From the NCBI GenBank assembly GCA_023230825.1, contig JALNWO010000061.1, forward strand, positions 1 through 9,317: a stretch of DNA of 9,317 bases, in the 5' to 3' direction. This DNA is from Acholeplasmataceae bacterium. Its GTDB lineage: Bacteria; Bacillota_I; Bacilli_A; Acholeplasmatales; Acholeplasmataceae. The notes under the pieces are model-generated. The model made no database searches and was not told where the DNA came from. It saw nothing but the letters and a program-made list of their open reading frames with translations. The position numbers were made by a program, and so were the translations under genes. Below are positions 1 through 5,591 of the stretch, one piece after another. Positions within the stretch are counted from its first letter, which is position 1, and every line of letters starts with the position of its first letter.

Positions 1-195
1 CATTGCGCATTACCAAAGACTTTCGAACTGTTTTAGGTCATTTGACCGGACAAGAAGGTCTTTTTTATTTGAATTCTTTTTAGAGGATTGGCAGCTTATT
101 AGAACTATTGATTCTCATTTTTATTTATTTAACTATGTGAGACATTATCCGGTCTACAGTTCATTTATTTTTTGAAATACAATCCAACAAAAAGA
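1..195. other. Left-edge region without a confident gene
   Basis: I see no supportable complete gene here. A + strand frame open from base 3 ends in TAG at 81-83 and would encode a 26-residue tail ending in GLFYLNSF; it could be the C-terminus of a gene cut by the window edge. A second + frame is open from base 2 to a TGA near 172, and a - strand frame is also open across 1-120, so coding signal is ambiguous. The same bases can fold: AAAGACTTTC (15-24) pairs with GAAGGTCTTT (54-63, one G-U pair), enclosing GGTC-ATTT-GACC (36-47) and ending in a T run (61-66). That could be a branched rho-independent terminator. Neither reading is secure. Confidence 0.3.
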
Positions 196-223
196 TTGAC
201 AAATATCATAATTTTGATATAAT
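196..223 (+). promoter_or_regulatory. Sigma-A type promoter of the toxin-antitoxin cassette
   Basis: TTGACA at 196-201 and TATAAT at 218-223 are both perfect consensus hexamers separated by 16 bp. The predicted transcription start is near 230, just before the GGTGGTG ribosome binding site (about 234-240) of the antitoxin gene. The cassette therefore carries its own promoter and does not depend on upstream genes. Confidence 0.75.
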
Positions 224-231
224 AATGATAT
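203..231. promoter_or_regulatory. Putative antitoxin operator overlapping the promoter
   Basis: ATATCAT (203-209) is the exact inverted complement of ATGATAT (225-231). A third half-site, TGATAT, lies at 215-220, 11 bp from the one at 226-231, about one helical turn. The array covers the -10 hexamer and the spacer, where a Phd/YefM antitoxin, alone or with toxin, would block RNA polymerase. Autorepression is known for this family; binding at this site is inferred. The very AT-rich background weakens the case. Confidence 0.45.
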
Positions 232-245
232 AAGGTGGTGTTAGT

Positions 246-506
246 ATGAAAATAATTATTCCTTCATCAGATTTAAGAAATAAGTATAATGAGGTATCAA
301 AATTAACTTTAGAAGAACAAAAACCTGTTTATATAACGGTTAACGGTAGAGGAGATACTGTTTTAATAAATCAAACAGTCTATGAAAGACAACTTGCTGA
401 ACTTGAACTTTTAAGACTTTTAGCTGAAGCAGAAGATAGTGTTAATAAAGGTGATGTTATTGACGCTAAATCAGCATTTGATAAAATCAGAAAAGAGTTA
501 AAGTAA
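246..506 (+). CDS. Type II antitoxin, Phd/YefM family
   Basis: This 86-residue acidic protein is the antitoxin of a two-gene toxin-antitoxin module. The N-terminal part (about residues 1-50) has the Phd/YefM pattern: a short strand (KIIIPSSDL), a helix (LRNKYNEVSKL), the strand KPVYITVNGRGDTVLI in the position of the family's KPVxITRNG...VL motif, then VYE and the following helix. This fold dimerises and binds operator DNA. The C-terminal part (about 50-86) is charged and helical and should wrap the toxin. The start is set by GGTGGTG 5-6 bases upstream. The gene ends one base before the toxin start, so the two are co-transcribed and probably translationally coupled. Length is normal for the family. 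Family call is strong; DNA target and partner are inferred from context. Confidence 0.88.
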   Translation: MKIIIPSSDLRNKYNEVSKLTLEEQKPVYITVNGRGDTVLINQTVYERQLAELELLRLLAEAEDSVNKGDVIDAKSAFDKIRKELK

Positions 507-507
507 T

Positions 508-816
508 ATGTATCAAGTTATATTATCAAGTGATGCAAATAACGATATTAACCAAATAGTTGTTTTTATTGCAAGTGAAAGTGGTTCAAAAACAACAGCT
601 CTCAATTATTTAGTTAAACTTGAAAGTTCGATTTTATCATTAAATAAATATCCAGAAAGAGGTTCTAATCCTAGATATAAAATTTTAAGAAACCAAGGAT
701 ATAAATTTATTGCTGTAGAAAACCATTTAGTATTTTATAAAATTAAAGAAGATAATAAAACCGTTATTATCTATAGAGTCTTACACCATAAGAGTTCTTA
801 TCAAAATTTCTTATAA
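508..816 (+). CDS. Type II toxin, RelE/ParE superfamily
   Basis: This 102-residue protein is the presumed toxin partner of the Phd/YefM antitoxin just upstream. The RelE/ParE layout is visible: a first strand (YQVILSSDA), two amphipathic helices (about residues 11-46), the YPERG turn (48-52), a strand around YKFIAVENHLVFYKI (65-79), and a final strand IIYRVLHHKSSYQNFL, in the position where the family carries basic or catalytic residues (R90, H93, H94 here). RelE members cut mRNA at the ribosome, whereas ParE members poison DNA gyrase; the sequence does not separate these, though the length and YPERG/RVLH pattern suit ParE-like members. The start lies one base after the antitoxin stop with only a weak AAAAGAG site, which favours coupling. 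There is no frameshift, so it looks intact. Confidence 0.85.
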   Translation: MYQVILSSDANNDINQIVVFIASESGSKTTALNYLVKLESSILSLNKYPERGSNPRYKILRNQGYKFIAVENHLVFYKIKEDNKTVIIYRVLHHKSSYQNFL

Positions 817-840
817 TAGTTTATCTTTTTAATAGATTCG

Positions 841-898
841 GCATATTGTCGCTACTTCACAACAGGTTAACGAAATCCGTAGCATATCGCTCACAACA
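841..898. repeat. Imperfect direct repeat behind the toxin gene
   Basis: Two related units lie 41 bp apart. The unit at 841-864 reads GCATAT, TGT, CGC, TACT, TCACAACA. The unit at 882-898 reads GCATAT, CGC, TCACAACA, the same blocks in the same order without the TGT and TACT insertions. This stretch looks visibly richer in G+C than the toxin-antitoxin genes before it. No coding frame or clear hairpin explains it. It may be a regulatory repeat, a recombination scar or part of a 3' untranslated region. Confidence 0.45.
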
Positions 899-917
899 CG
901 ACATCTTTTAAAACAAT

Positions 918-943
918 AACTACCTCAGTGGGGTAGTTTTTTA
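918..943 (+). terminator. Rho-independent terminator
   Basis: AACTACC (918-924) pairs perfectly with GGTAGTT (932-938) around a 7-base loop, followed by a run of T (937-943). It sits about 100 bases after the toxin stop and before the promoter region of the HAD gene, so it closes the toxin-antitoxin transcription unit. Confidence 0.8.
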
Positions 944-990
944 TTAACCTAGTTTCTAACCAAAAATTCAACGAAGATTGTTTCTGAATG

Positions 991-999
991 TGTTATCAT
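991..999 (+). promoter_or_regulatory. Possible extended -10 promoter of the HAD gene
   Basis: TGTTATCAT matches the extended -10 form TGnTATAAT at all but one base; no good -35 is seen at the normal distance. A start near 1006 would leave the ATG at 1008 without a leader, which supports the ATG at 1032 as the real HAD start. Confidence 0.35.
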
Positions 1000-1031
1000 A
1001 GTATTGAATGAAACGATTGAAAGGACCAGGC

Positions 1032-1706
1032 ATGAAAAAACTAGTTATTTTTGATTTAGATGGAACCATCTTAGATACGATTTCTGATATTACCAATAGT
1101 ATGAATTATGTGTTGAATTATTTAGGCGGAACTTTAATTGATGATGAAACAATGAAGGCCGTTGCTAAAAAAGGACGCCGTTATATTTTTGAGACAGCAG
1201 TGGGCCATCCGATTGAAAATGAAAAATATCAAGAATATGTCAAACTGTATAATGATCACTACTTTATTAATAAAAACATTTTGACAAAGCCGTTTGATGG
1301 TATCGTTCCTTTGTTAAACCAATTAAAAAAAGAAGGGTTTTTACTCGCTGTTTGTTCAAATAAATTGCACAATGCAACCTCTAGCTTGATTGAAGAAGTC
1401 TTTCCAGATATGTTTGACTATGTTATTGGAAGTAGTGATAAGATATTACGAAAACCCAATCCAGATATGATTATTCATGTTTTGGACAAGCTGAACGTCC
1501 AAAAAGAAAATGCCATTTTTGTCGGTGATACAGTTGCAGATATCAAAGCTGCAATTCGCGCTGAAGTTTATCATATCGCCGTTCTCTTTGGTTTTGGTGA
1601 GGAAAAAGACTTTTTAGAACATCAGCCTAATCGTCTTGTTTCAAATGTAAATGATATTTATCCAATTATTACCAATTATTTTAACGAAGAACAAAACCTT
1701 GGATAA
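1032..1706 (+). CDS. HAD-superfamily hydrolase, phosphoglycolate phosphatase-like (subfamily IA)
   Basis: A 224-residue cytosolic phosphatase of the Gph/PpaX/beta-phosphoglucomutase branch. All four HAD motifs are present: motif I DLDGT (D8 nucleophile, D10 acid/base), motif II with S109 in VCSN, motif III K141 in KPNP, and motif IV GDTVAD (D166 and D170, Mg2+ site). Residues about 15-85 form the alpha-helical cap typical of subfamily IA, which sets substrate choice. The substrate cannot be read from sequence; phosphoglycolate, a sugar phosphate or pyrophosphate are candidates. The frame is open from an ATG at 1008, but GAAAGGA (1019-1025) lies 6 bases before the ATG at 1032 and the DxDGT motif then falls at the usual distance from the N-terminus, so 1032 is preferred. 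A kinase-like relic starts 5 bases after the stop, hinting at a former sugar-metabolism operon. Confidence 0.85.
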   Translation: MKKLVIFDLDGTILDTISDITNSMNYVLNYLGGTLIDDETMKAVAKKGRRYIFETAVGHPIENEKYQEYVKLYNDHYFINKNILTKPFDGIVPLLNQLKKEGFLLAVCSNKLHNATSSLIEEVFPDMFDYVIGSSDKILRKPNPDMIIHVLDKLNVQKENAIFVGDTVADIKAAIRAEVYHIAVLFGFGEEKDFLEHQPNRLVSNVNDIYPIITNYFNEEQNLG

Positions 1707-1710
1707 ATAC

Positions 1711-1800
1711 ATGGAAAAACAACGTGTAGGTGTTGACGTAGGCTAAACCAAGATTCACATCGAGACTTTTGGCGGATTTATAATAGAAAAAGTTATTTAA
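1711..1800 (+). pseudogene. Probable relic of a ROK-family sugar kinase N-terminus
   Basis: Reading from the ATG at 1711 gives MEKQRVGVDVG, then TAA (1744-1746), then in the same frame TKI...GGFIIEKVI and a second TAA (1798-1800). Ignoring the first stop, this matches the start of ROK glucokinases: the ATP phosphate-binding loop (V)GVD(V/I)GGTKI followed by a short strand and a G.II.KV turn at the normal distance. The stop stands exactly where the second Gly of GGTKI belongs. Only about 30 codons remain and the body of the kinase is missing, so it cannot be functional. It follows the HAD stop by 4 bases, as in an operon. The alternative is chance resemblance in a spacer; the length and spacing of the match make that less likely, but a short match is not proof. 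Confidence 0.5.
1754..1784 (+). promoter_or_regulatory. Possible promoter of the membrane-anchored protein gene
   Basis: A perfect TATAAT lies at 1779-1784; the best upstream match is TTCACA at 1754-1759 with a long 19-bp spacer. The predicted start near 1791 would leave a short leader before GGGAGGAAAG (1802-1811). The overlap with the kinase-like relic suggests the promoter either arose in the dead gene or is fortuitous. Confidence 0.35.
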
Positions 1801-1819
1801 ATGGGAGGAAAGAGAAATC

Positions 1820-2281
1820 ATGAAAAGTAAAAATTGGTTTATTCGTAGTTTACCGCTGATTCTTCTTTTTGTGATGGCCATTTCAATGCTTCTATATTAT
1901 CGGATGCAAACCCTAAAACTAGTTTCAATAACAGTCTTAAATGCTGAAGTCACTGCAGAAGGCGAATATATTGTTCAAGAAGGGTCAGAAATCTCTATTA
2001 TTATTCGCACGGATGGAGGGCGAACCCATTTAGTCATCCGAGAATTCTTTTTAAATGGTGTCCATTATATGCCAGGTGCCAAAATCAATGAAGAAAATCT
2101 AACAACATATTATGATGAAGACAATGAAGGGCCTTTCATTTTAGCTAAATTTACGGTTACTCAAAATCAAGAAACCATTACATTAAATCAAGTGAAAGTT
2201 GGTAGTAGTCGTGGCTTTGCAATTGGCAACGCGTTTGAAGACATGGGGAAGGCAACACTCAAATTAATCATTCAAGAATAA
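1820..2281 (+). CDS. Hypothetical membrane-anchored extracytoplasmic protein
   Basis: I do not recognise this 153-residue protein. The N-terminus is basic (K2, K4, R9), followed by one hydrophobic segment (about residues 10-26, LPLILLFVMAISMLLYY), then a soluble domain of about 125 residues. It looks like an uncleaved N-in/C-out anchor; there is no lipobox cysteine and no obvious signal peptidase site. The soluble part is rich in beta-strand patterns (VSITVLNAEVT, SEISIIIRTDGG, HLVIREFFLNGV, FILAKFTVT, ETITLNQVKVG), suggesting an immunoglobulin- or sandwich-like fold. It has no cysteine, so no disulfides. The start is set by the strong GGGAGGAAAG site (1802-1811), 8 bases upstream. It ends just before a good terminator and so is the last, perhaps only, gene of its unit. 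Function unknown. Confidence 0.7.
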   Translation: MKSKNWFIRSLPLILLFVMAISMLLYYRMQTLKLVSITVLNAEVTAEGEYIVQEGSEISIIIRTDGGRTHLVIREFFLNGVHYMPGAKINEENLTTYYDEDNEGPFILAKFTVTQNQETITLNQVKVGSSRGFAIGNAFEDMGKATLKLIIQE

Positions 2282-2292
2282 AAATAGAGGCG

Positions 2293-2322
2293 AAAAACTG
2301 TCACTACACTTGGCAGTTTTTT
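2293..2322 (+). terminator. Rho-independent terminator after the membrane-anchored protein gene
   Basis: AAAAACTGTC (2293-2302) pairs with GGCAGTTTTT (2312-2321, one G-U pair) around a 9-base loop, with a T run to 2322. It separates the upstream unit from the MarR promoter about 45 bases further on. Confidence 0.8.
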
Positions 2323-2368
2323 CTTTCAAAAATTTAAAAATAAATGCATTTTTATCAAGCATCTTTCG

Positions 2369-2397
2369 TTGACATTTAATATCTAACACCGTATAAT
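2369..2397 (+). promoter_or_regulatory. Consensus promoter of the marR-ABC transporter operon
   Basis: TTGACA (2369-2374) and TATAAT (2392-2397) are both perfect and separated by the ideal 17 bp. The predicted start is near 2404, inside the palindrome described next. A promoter this strong normally needs a repressor, which fits the MarR gene directly downstream. Confidence 0.85.
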
Positions 2398-2413
2398 ACT
2401 AACAGTATTAGTA
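2395..2413. promoter_or_regulatory. Putative MarR operator
   Basis: TACTAA-cagta-TTAGTA (2397-2413) is an inverted repeat with 6-bp arms. A second perfect inverted repeat, AATACT-aac-AGTATT (2395-2409), is interleaved with it. Both overlap the end of the -10 hexamer and the predicted transcription start. MarR dimers bind palindromes of 16-20 bp in just this position, so autorepression of the operon is the likely reading. Confidence 0.65.
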
Positions 2414-2428
2414 AACGGAGGAATAGCA

Positions 2429-2878
2429 ATGGAATACGCATCCGCAAGAAAAATAATCCAAGCCTTGCAAGAATTGTATCAAGACCAAAAACGACATTTA
2501 AAACTGCCTTTTATTGGTGAAGAAGCAATTTTATTATATTTACTGAATCAATCAGATAAAAATCAAGTAACACCTAGTGAAATTAGCGAACGTCTAAACG
2601 TATCATCCGCGCGAATAGCGGCTGGTCTAAATCGTCTACAAGATAAGAAATATATTACCCGTGAGATCGATAAAGATGATCGAAGAAAAATTATTATCCA
2701 ATTAACAAAAGCAGGAATAAATACTGCTGAAACAATGAAAGCATCTAAATTTACAAGAGTTTATCAAGTCTTTAATAAATTAGGAAAAGAAGATACAGAT
2801 GAACTGTTACGAATCATTGAAAAACTAAAAGCGATTACGAAAGAGGAAAGTGCCCATGTTGAAACTCAAAAATGTTAA
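2429..2878 (+). CDS. MarR-family transcriptional repressor
   Basis: A 149-residue winged helix-turn-helix regulator, normal length for MarR. The N-terminal helix (about 1-40) serves dimerisation. The DNA-binding part follows: VTPSEISERLNVSSARIAAGLNRLQDKKYI (about 48-77), with recognition helix SSARIAAGLNRLQ, then the wing with the family motif DKDDRRKIIIQLT. The C-terminal helices (about 95-141) complete the dimer interface. GGAGGA (2417-2422), 6 bases before the ATG, fixes the start. The 3' end overlaps the ABC transporter gene, so the two form one operon. Given the consensus promoter and palindrome upstream, it most likely represses itself and the transporter, and lets go on binding a small hydrophobic or antimicrobial ligand. 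The ligand cannot be read from sequence. Confidence 0.88.
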   Translation: MEYASARKIIQALQELYQDQKRHLKLPFIGEEAILLYLLNQSDKNQVTPSEISERLNVSSARIAAGLNRLQDKKYITREIDKDDRRKIIIQLTKAGINTAETMKASKFTRVYQVFNKLGKEDTDELLRIIEKLKAITKEESAHVETQKC

Positions 2879-5501
2879 TAAAATATATACAATGCCTAAC
2901 TTTGAAGTTAGAGCCTTAGACCAATTCAGTGTCACTTTTCGCCAAAATGAATTTGTTTCTGTATTAGGACCGAGTGGTAGCGGTAAAACAACCTTATTAA
3001 ATATAGTCGGTGGCCTTGATCAATATACAAGTGGCGATTTAATGATCAACGGTAAAAGCACGAAAACATTTAAAGAAAGAGAATGGGACGTTTATCGGAA
3101 CCACCGCGTGGGCTTTGTCTTTCAAAGCTATAATTTAATTCCTCACCAAACGGTTTTATCAAACGTTGAACTCGCGTTAACCATCGCTGGTTTAAACAAA
3201 GAAGAAAGAGTTAAAAAAGCGAAATTGGCTTTAGACCGTGTGGGACTACATGATCAATACTATAAGAAACCAAATCAGTTATCAGGTGGTCAAAGTCAAA
3301 GGGTTGCCATCGCACGGGCTTTAGTAAATGATCCTGAAATTTTGCTTGCTGATGAACCGACAGGGGCATTAGATACAAAGACAAGTACACAAATATTAGA
3401 TTTAATAAAAGAGATTGCCAGCGACAGACTTGTTATTATGGTTACACATAATGCGGTCCTTGCCGAAAAATATTCAACAAGAATCATTAACTTACTCGAC
3501 GGCAAACTCATTAACGATTCAAACCCAATTACCGAAGAAGAACTTAAAAAGAAAGAAGAACCATTTCAAACAACAAAAAAAGAGCAAGCTAAAATGACAT
3601 GGTGGACAACATTTAAATTGTCCTTACAAAACTTATTTAGTAAAGCTAAAAGAACGATTTTAACAAGCATCGCCTCTTCGATAGGTATTATTGGGATTTC
3701 TTTAGTTTTATCACTGTCTTACGGGGTTAAATCGTATATTCACAACATGCAAGAAGATATGTTATCAGGAAACCCCATTACTGTAGAATCAAACACTTTA
3801 GATTTAGACAAGATGATGGATAGCATGGGTCGAACCGAACAAGTGAAACTCGTTAAAGATGAAGGGCTTGTTAACGTTAGAAAGCTTATTGAACAACTTG
3901 CAAAAAGAGCGAGTGATACGCAATCGATGTTTATTGAAAATAATATTACCGCAGAATACATCGACTATGTCAATGGATTACCTGCTGAAGATGTTGCGGC
4001 AATTATTTATGATTACGAACTTGATTTAAAACCAAACTTGTATTTTGATTTTTCTGAAACAGCAGATGGTGATCCAGCCAGCATGTCTTTAACGACAATT
4101 ATTAATATATACACCTCGATTCTAAAAGAAAGTGAAGGAACACGTTCATTTGCCAATATGATTAGTAACTTCACCAATATCGCTAAAAAAGCACCTGAAA
4201 GCGAGGAATATATCTTAAGTCAGTACGACATTTTAGCAGGTCGCTATGCGACTGAAAAAGATGAGGTCATGCTTGTCTTAAGTGATGATCGCAGTTTAAC
4301 TGACTTATTACTAGCACAACTGGGTTATTACTCTCAAGAAGAATTTTTAAATTTAATTTATAAAGAAATTGATGATCCAGATTATAATTCCAATCTAGCT
4401 ATTAAAGAACAGTTTTCATACCAAGACTTAATGGATAAAACATTTATGTGGTATGCAAATGATTCTATTTATAAACTCCCACCTGTCATGCTTCAGGACA
4501 ATGCTAAGTTTATCTATGAACCTTATGCTGAAAATATCACAAACACCGATGGAGCAGTTGAACTTAAAATAGTTGGGATTTTAGAACCCAATGAAAATAT
4601 TATGTATGGAAGTTTACGGAGCGGTTTTTATTACACCGAACAACTGAGCCAACATATTTTAGAAAACAGTGAACAATCTTTAATCGTTCAAGAAATGGCT
4701 AATGCAAACCTTTCAAGCTATACAAACATTCCTAGCGAAGATGGCAAGATGAACGCCGTGATTTTCTTCTATGATTACACCTTTAGAGGCGTAACCAAAA
4801 CAGTTCCAGGATTTGTAGGAAATGTTAGTATGCTCAGCAATTTACTAGGTACAATCGGAAGCTCATCAGGTGGTGGACCAGAAGAACTCCCCATGATTTA
4901 TGCCTTAACGAAAAGAGATTTAGGGGGAGAAACGCTACCCAGTAAAATATCTATTTATCCGATTGATTTAGAACATAAAGACAATGTCATTCAGTATTTA
5001 AACGCTTGGAACGATCAAGAAGGACTTGATGATGAAGATGGTATTACCTTAACGGATCCTTTATCAATTATCTTCGCGATGATAAATAATATGATCAACG
5101 TCATTACGATTGCCTTAATTGGCTTTACAACTCTTGCTTTATTGGTTTCTAGTGTGATGATTGCCATTATTACATATGTTTCTGTCGTCGAAAGAGTGAA
5201 GGAAATTGGTGTCATCCGGTCATTAGGCGGAAGAAAGCGTGACGTTTCCAACTTGTTCGTTGCTGAAACTGTCATCATCGGTTTTACCAGTGGTTTAGTT
5301 GCCGTGATGTTTACATATTTTGCGTCGTTTATTATCAACCTCATTGTTCGTCCAGAAATAGGCTTTAATATTGCTATTTTCCCGCTTCATTATGCAATCA
5401 TCATGTTAAGTATCAGTATTCTTTTAACACTTGTTAGTGGCTTAATTCCAAGCCGTAGTGCAGCGAAGAAAGATCCTGTTGTTGCCTTAAGAACTGAATA
5501 A
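2856..5501 (+). CDS. ABC transporter with fused ATPase and FtsX/MacB-type permease
   Basis: An 881-residue membrane protein with the ATPase at its N-terminus. Seen in the ATPase: Walker A GPSGSGKT (38-45), Q-loop Q90, signature LSGGQ (142-146), Walker B ILLADE (162-167), switch H198. A charged linker (225-247) precedes TM1 (about 266-290). An extracytoplasmic domain of about 450 residues follows, then TM2 (748-776), the cytoplasmic coupling stretch VERVKEIGVIRSLGGRKRD (778-796), TM3 (about 800-828) and TM4 (848-865). This is the type VII (MacB/FtsX/LolCDE) plan, which works by mechanotransmission and in low-GC Gram-positives often serves peptide-antibiotic resistance or envelope functions. 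The frame is also open from a GTG at 2850, but AAGAGG (2841-2846) is correctly spaced for ATG 2856, giving a 23-base overlap with marR. No adaptor protein gene is present. Substrate unknown; MarR control suggests a toxic compound. Confidence 0.88.
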   Translation: MLKLKNVNKIYTMPNFEVRALDQFSVTFRQNEFVSVLGPSGSGKTTLLNIVGGLDQYTSGDLMINGKSTKTFKEREWDVYRNHRVGFVFQSYNLIPHQTVLSNVELALTIAGLNKEERVKKAKLALDRVGLHDQYYKKPNQLSGGQSQRVAIARALVNDPEILLADEPTGALDTKTSTQILDLIKEIASDRLVIMVTHNAVLAEKYSTRIINLLDGKLINDSNPITEEELKKKEEPFQTTKKEQAKMTWWTTFKLSLQNLFSKAKRTILTSIASSIGIIGISLVLSLSYGVKSYIHNMQEDMLSGNPITVESNTLDLDKMMDSMGRTEQVKLVKDEGLVNVRKLIEQLAKRASDTQSMFIENNITAEYIDYVNGLPAEDVAAIIYDYELDLKPNLYFDFSETADGDPASMSLTTIINIYTSILKESEGTRSFANMISNFTNIAKKAPESEEYILSQYDILAGRYATEKDEVMLVLSDDRSLTDLLLAQLGYYSQEEFLNLIYKEIDDPDYNSNLAIKEQFSYQDLMDKTFMWYANDSIYKLPPVMLQDNAKFIYEPYAENITNTDGAVELKIVGILEPNENIMYGSLRSGFYYTEQLSQHILENSEQSLIVQEMANANLSSYTNIPSEDGKMNAVIFFYDYTFRGVTKTVPGFVGNVSMLSNLLGTIGSSSGGGPEELPMIYALTKRDLGGETLPSKISIYPIDLEHKDNVIQYLNAWNDQEGLDDEDGITLTDPLSIIFAMINNMINVITIALIGFTTLALLVSSVMIAIITYVSVVERVKEIGVIRSLGGRKRDVSNLFVAETVIIGFTSGLVAVMFTYFASFIINLIVRPEIGFNIAIFPLHYAIIMLSISILLTLVSGLIPSRSAAKKDPVVALRTE

Positions 5502-5512
5502 AAAATCAAATC

Positions 5513-5561
5513 AAACAGCCATATCAAACACATCATCTTTATCTTGTAATATGGCTGTTTT
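5513..5561. terminator. Long perfect hairpin after the ABC transporter gene
   Basis: AAACAGCCATAT (5513-5524) is perfectly complementary to ATATGGCTGTTT (5549-5560), a 12-bp stem around a 24-base loop, followed by only a short T tract. It lies 11 bases after the transporter stop and is probably its terminator, but the long loop and weak T run are atypical. A TATAAT at 5561-5566 directly after the stem could be the -10 of the next gene; no good -35 is seen. Confidence 0.6.
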
Positions 5562-5591
5562 ATAATCTAAAGACAAGCTTGGAGGTTATGT

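Noticed and set aside
3..83. Possible C-terminus of a gene entering from the left edge
   Set aside because: Only 26 codons are visible; two competing frames and a hairpin explain the same bases, so it is mentioned only inside the left-edge entry.
838..910. Integron attC site behind the toxin-antitoxin pair
   Set aside because: GTTAACG at 866-872 resembles a core site but does not fit GTTRRRY, and no paired RYYYAAC box or attC-like fold was found.
1008..1031. N-terminal extension of the HAD protein from ATG 1008
   Set aside because: No ribosome binding site at 1008, the predicted promoter start is next to it, and GAAAGGA is correctly spaced for ATG 1032.
1820..2281. NusG domain II family assignment for the membrane-anchored protein
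   Set aside because: The anchor plus small beta-rich domain is similar in outline, but the conserved CPD/C cysteine pattern of that family is missing.
2850..2855. GTG start of the ABC transporter
   Set aside because: The ribosome binding site AAGAGG ends only 3 bases before the GTG; spacing suits ATG 2856.
5015..5344. 109-residue reverse-strand open frame inside the ABC transporter gene
   Set aside because: It is a shadow of the FtsX-type C-terminal transmembrane region; no start signal and no protein-like pattern.
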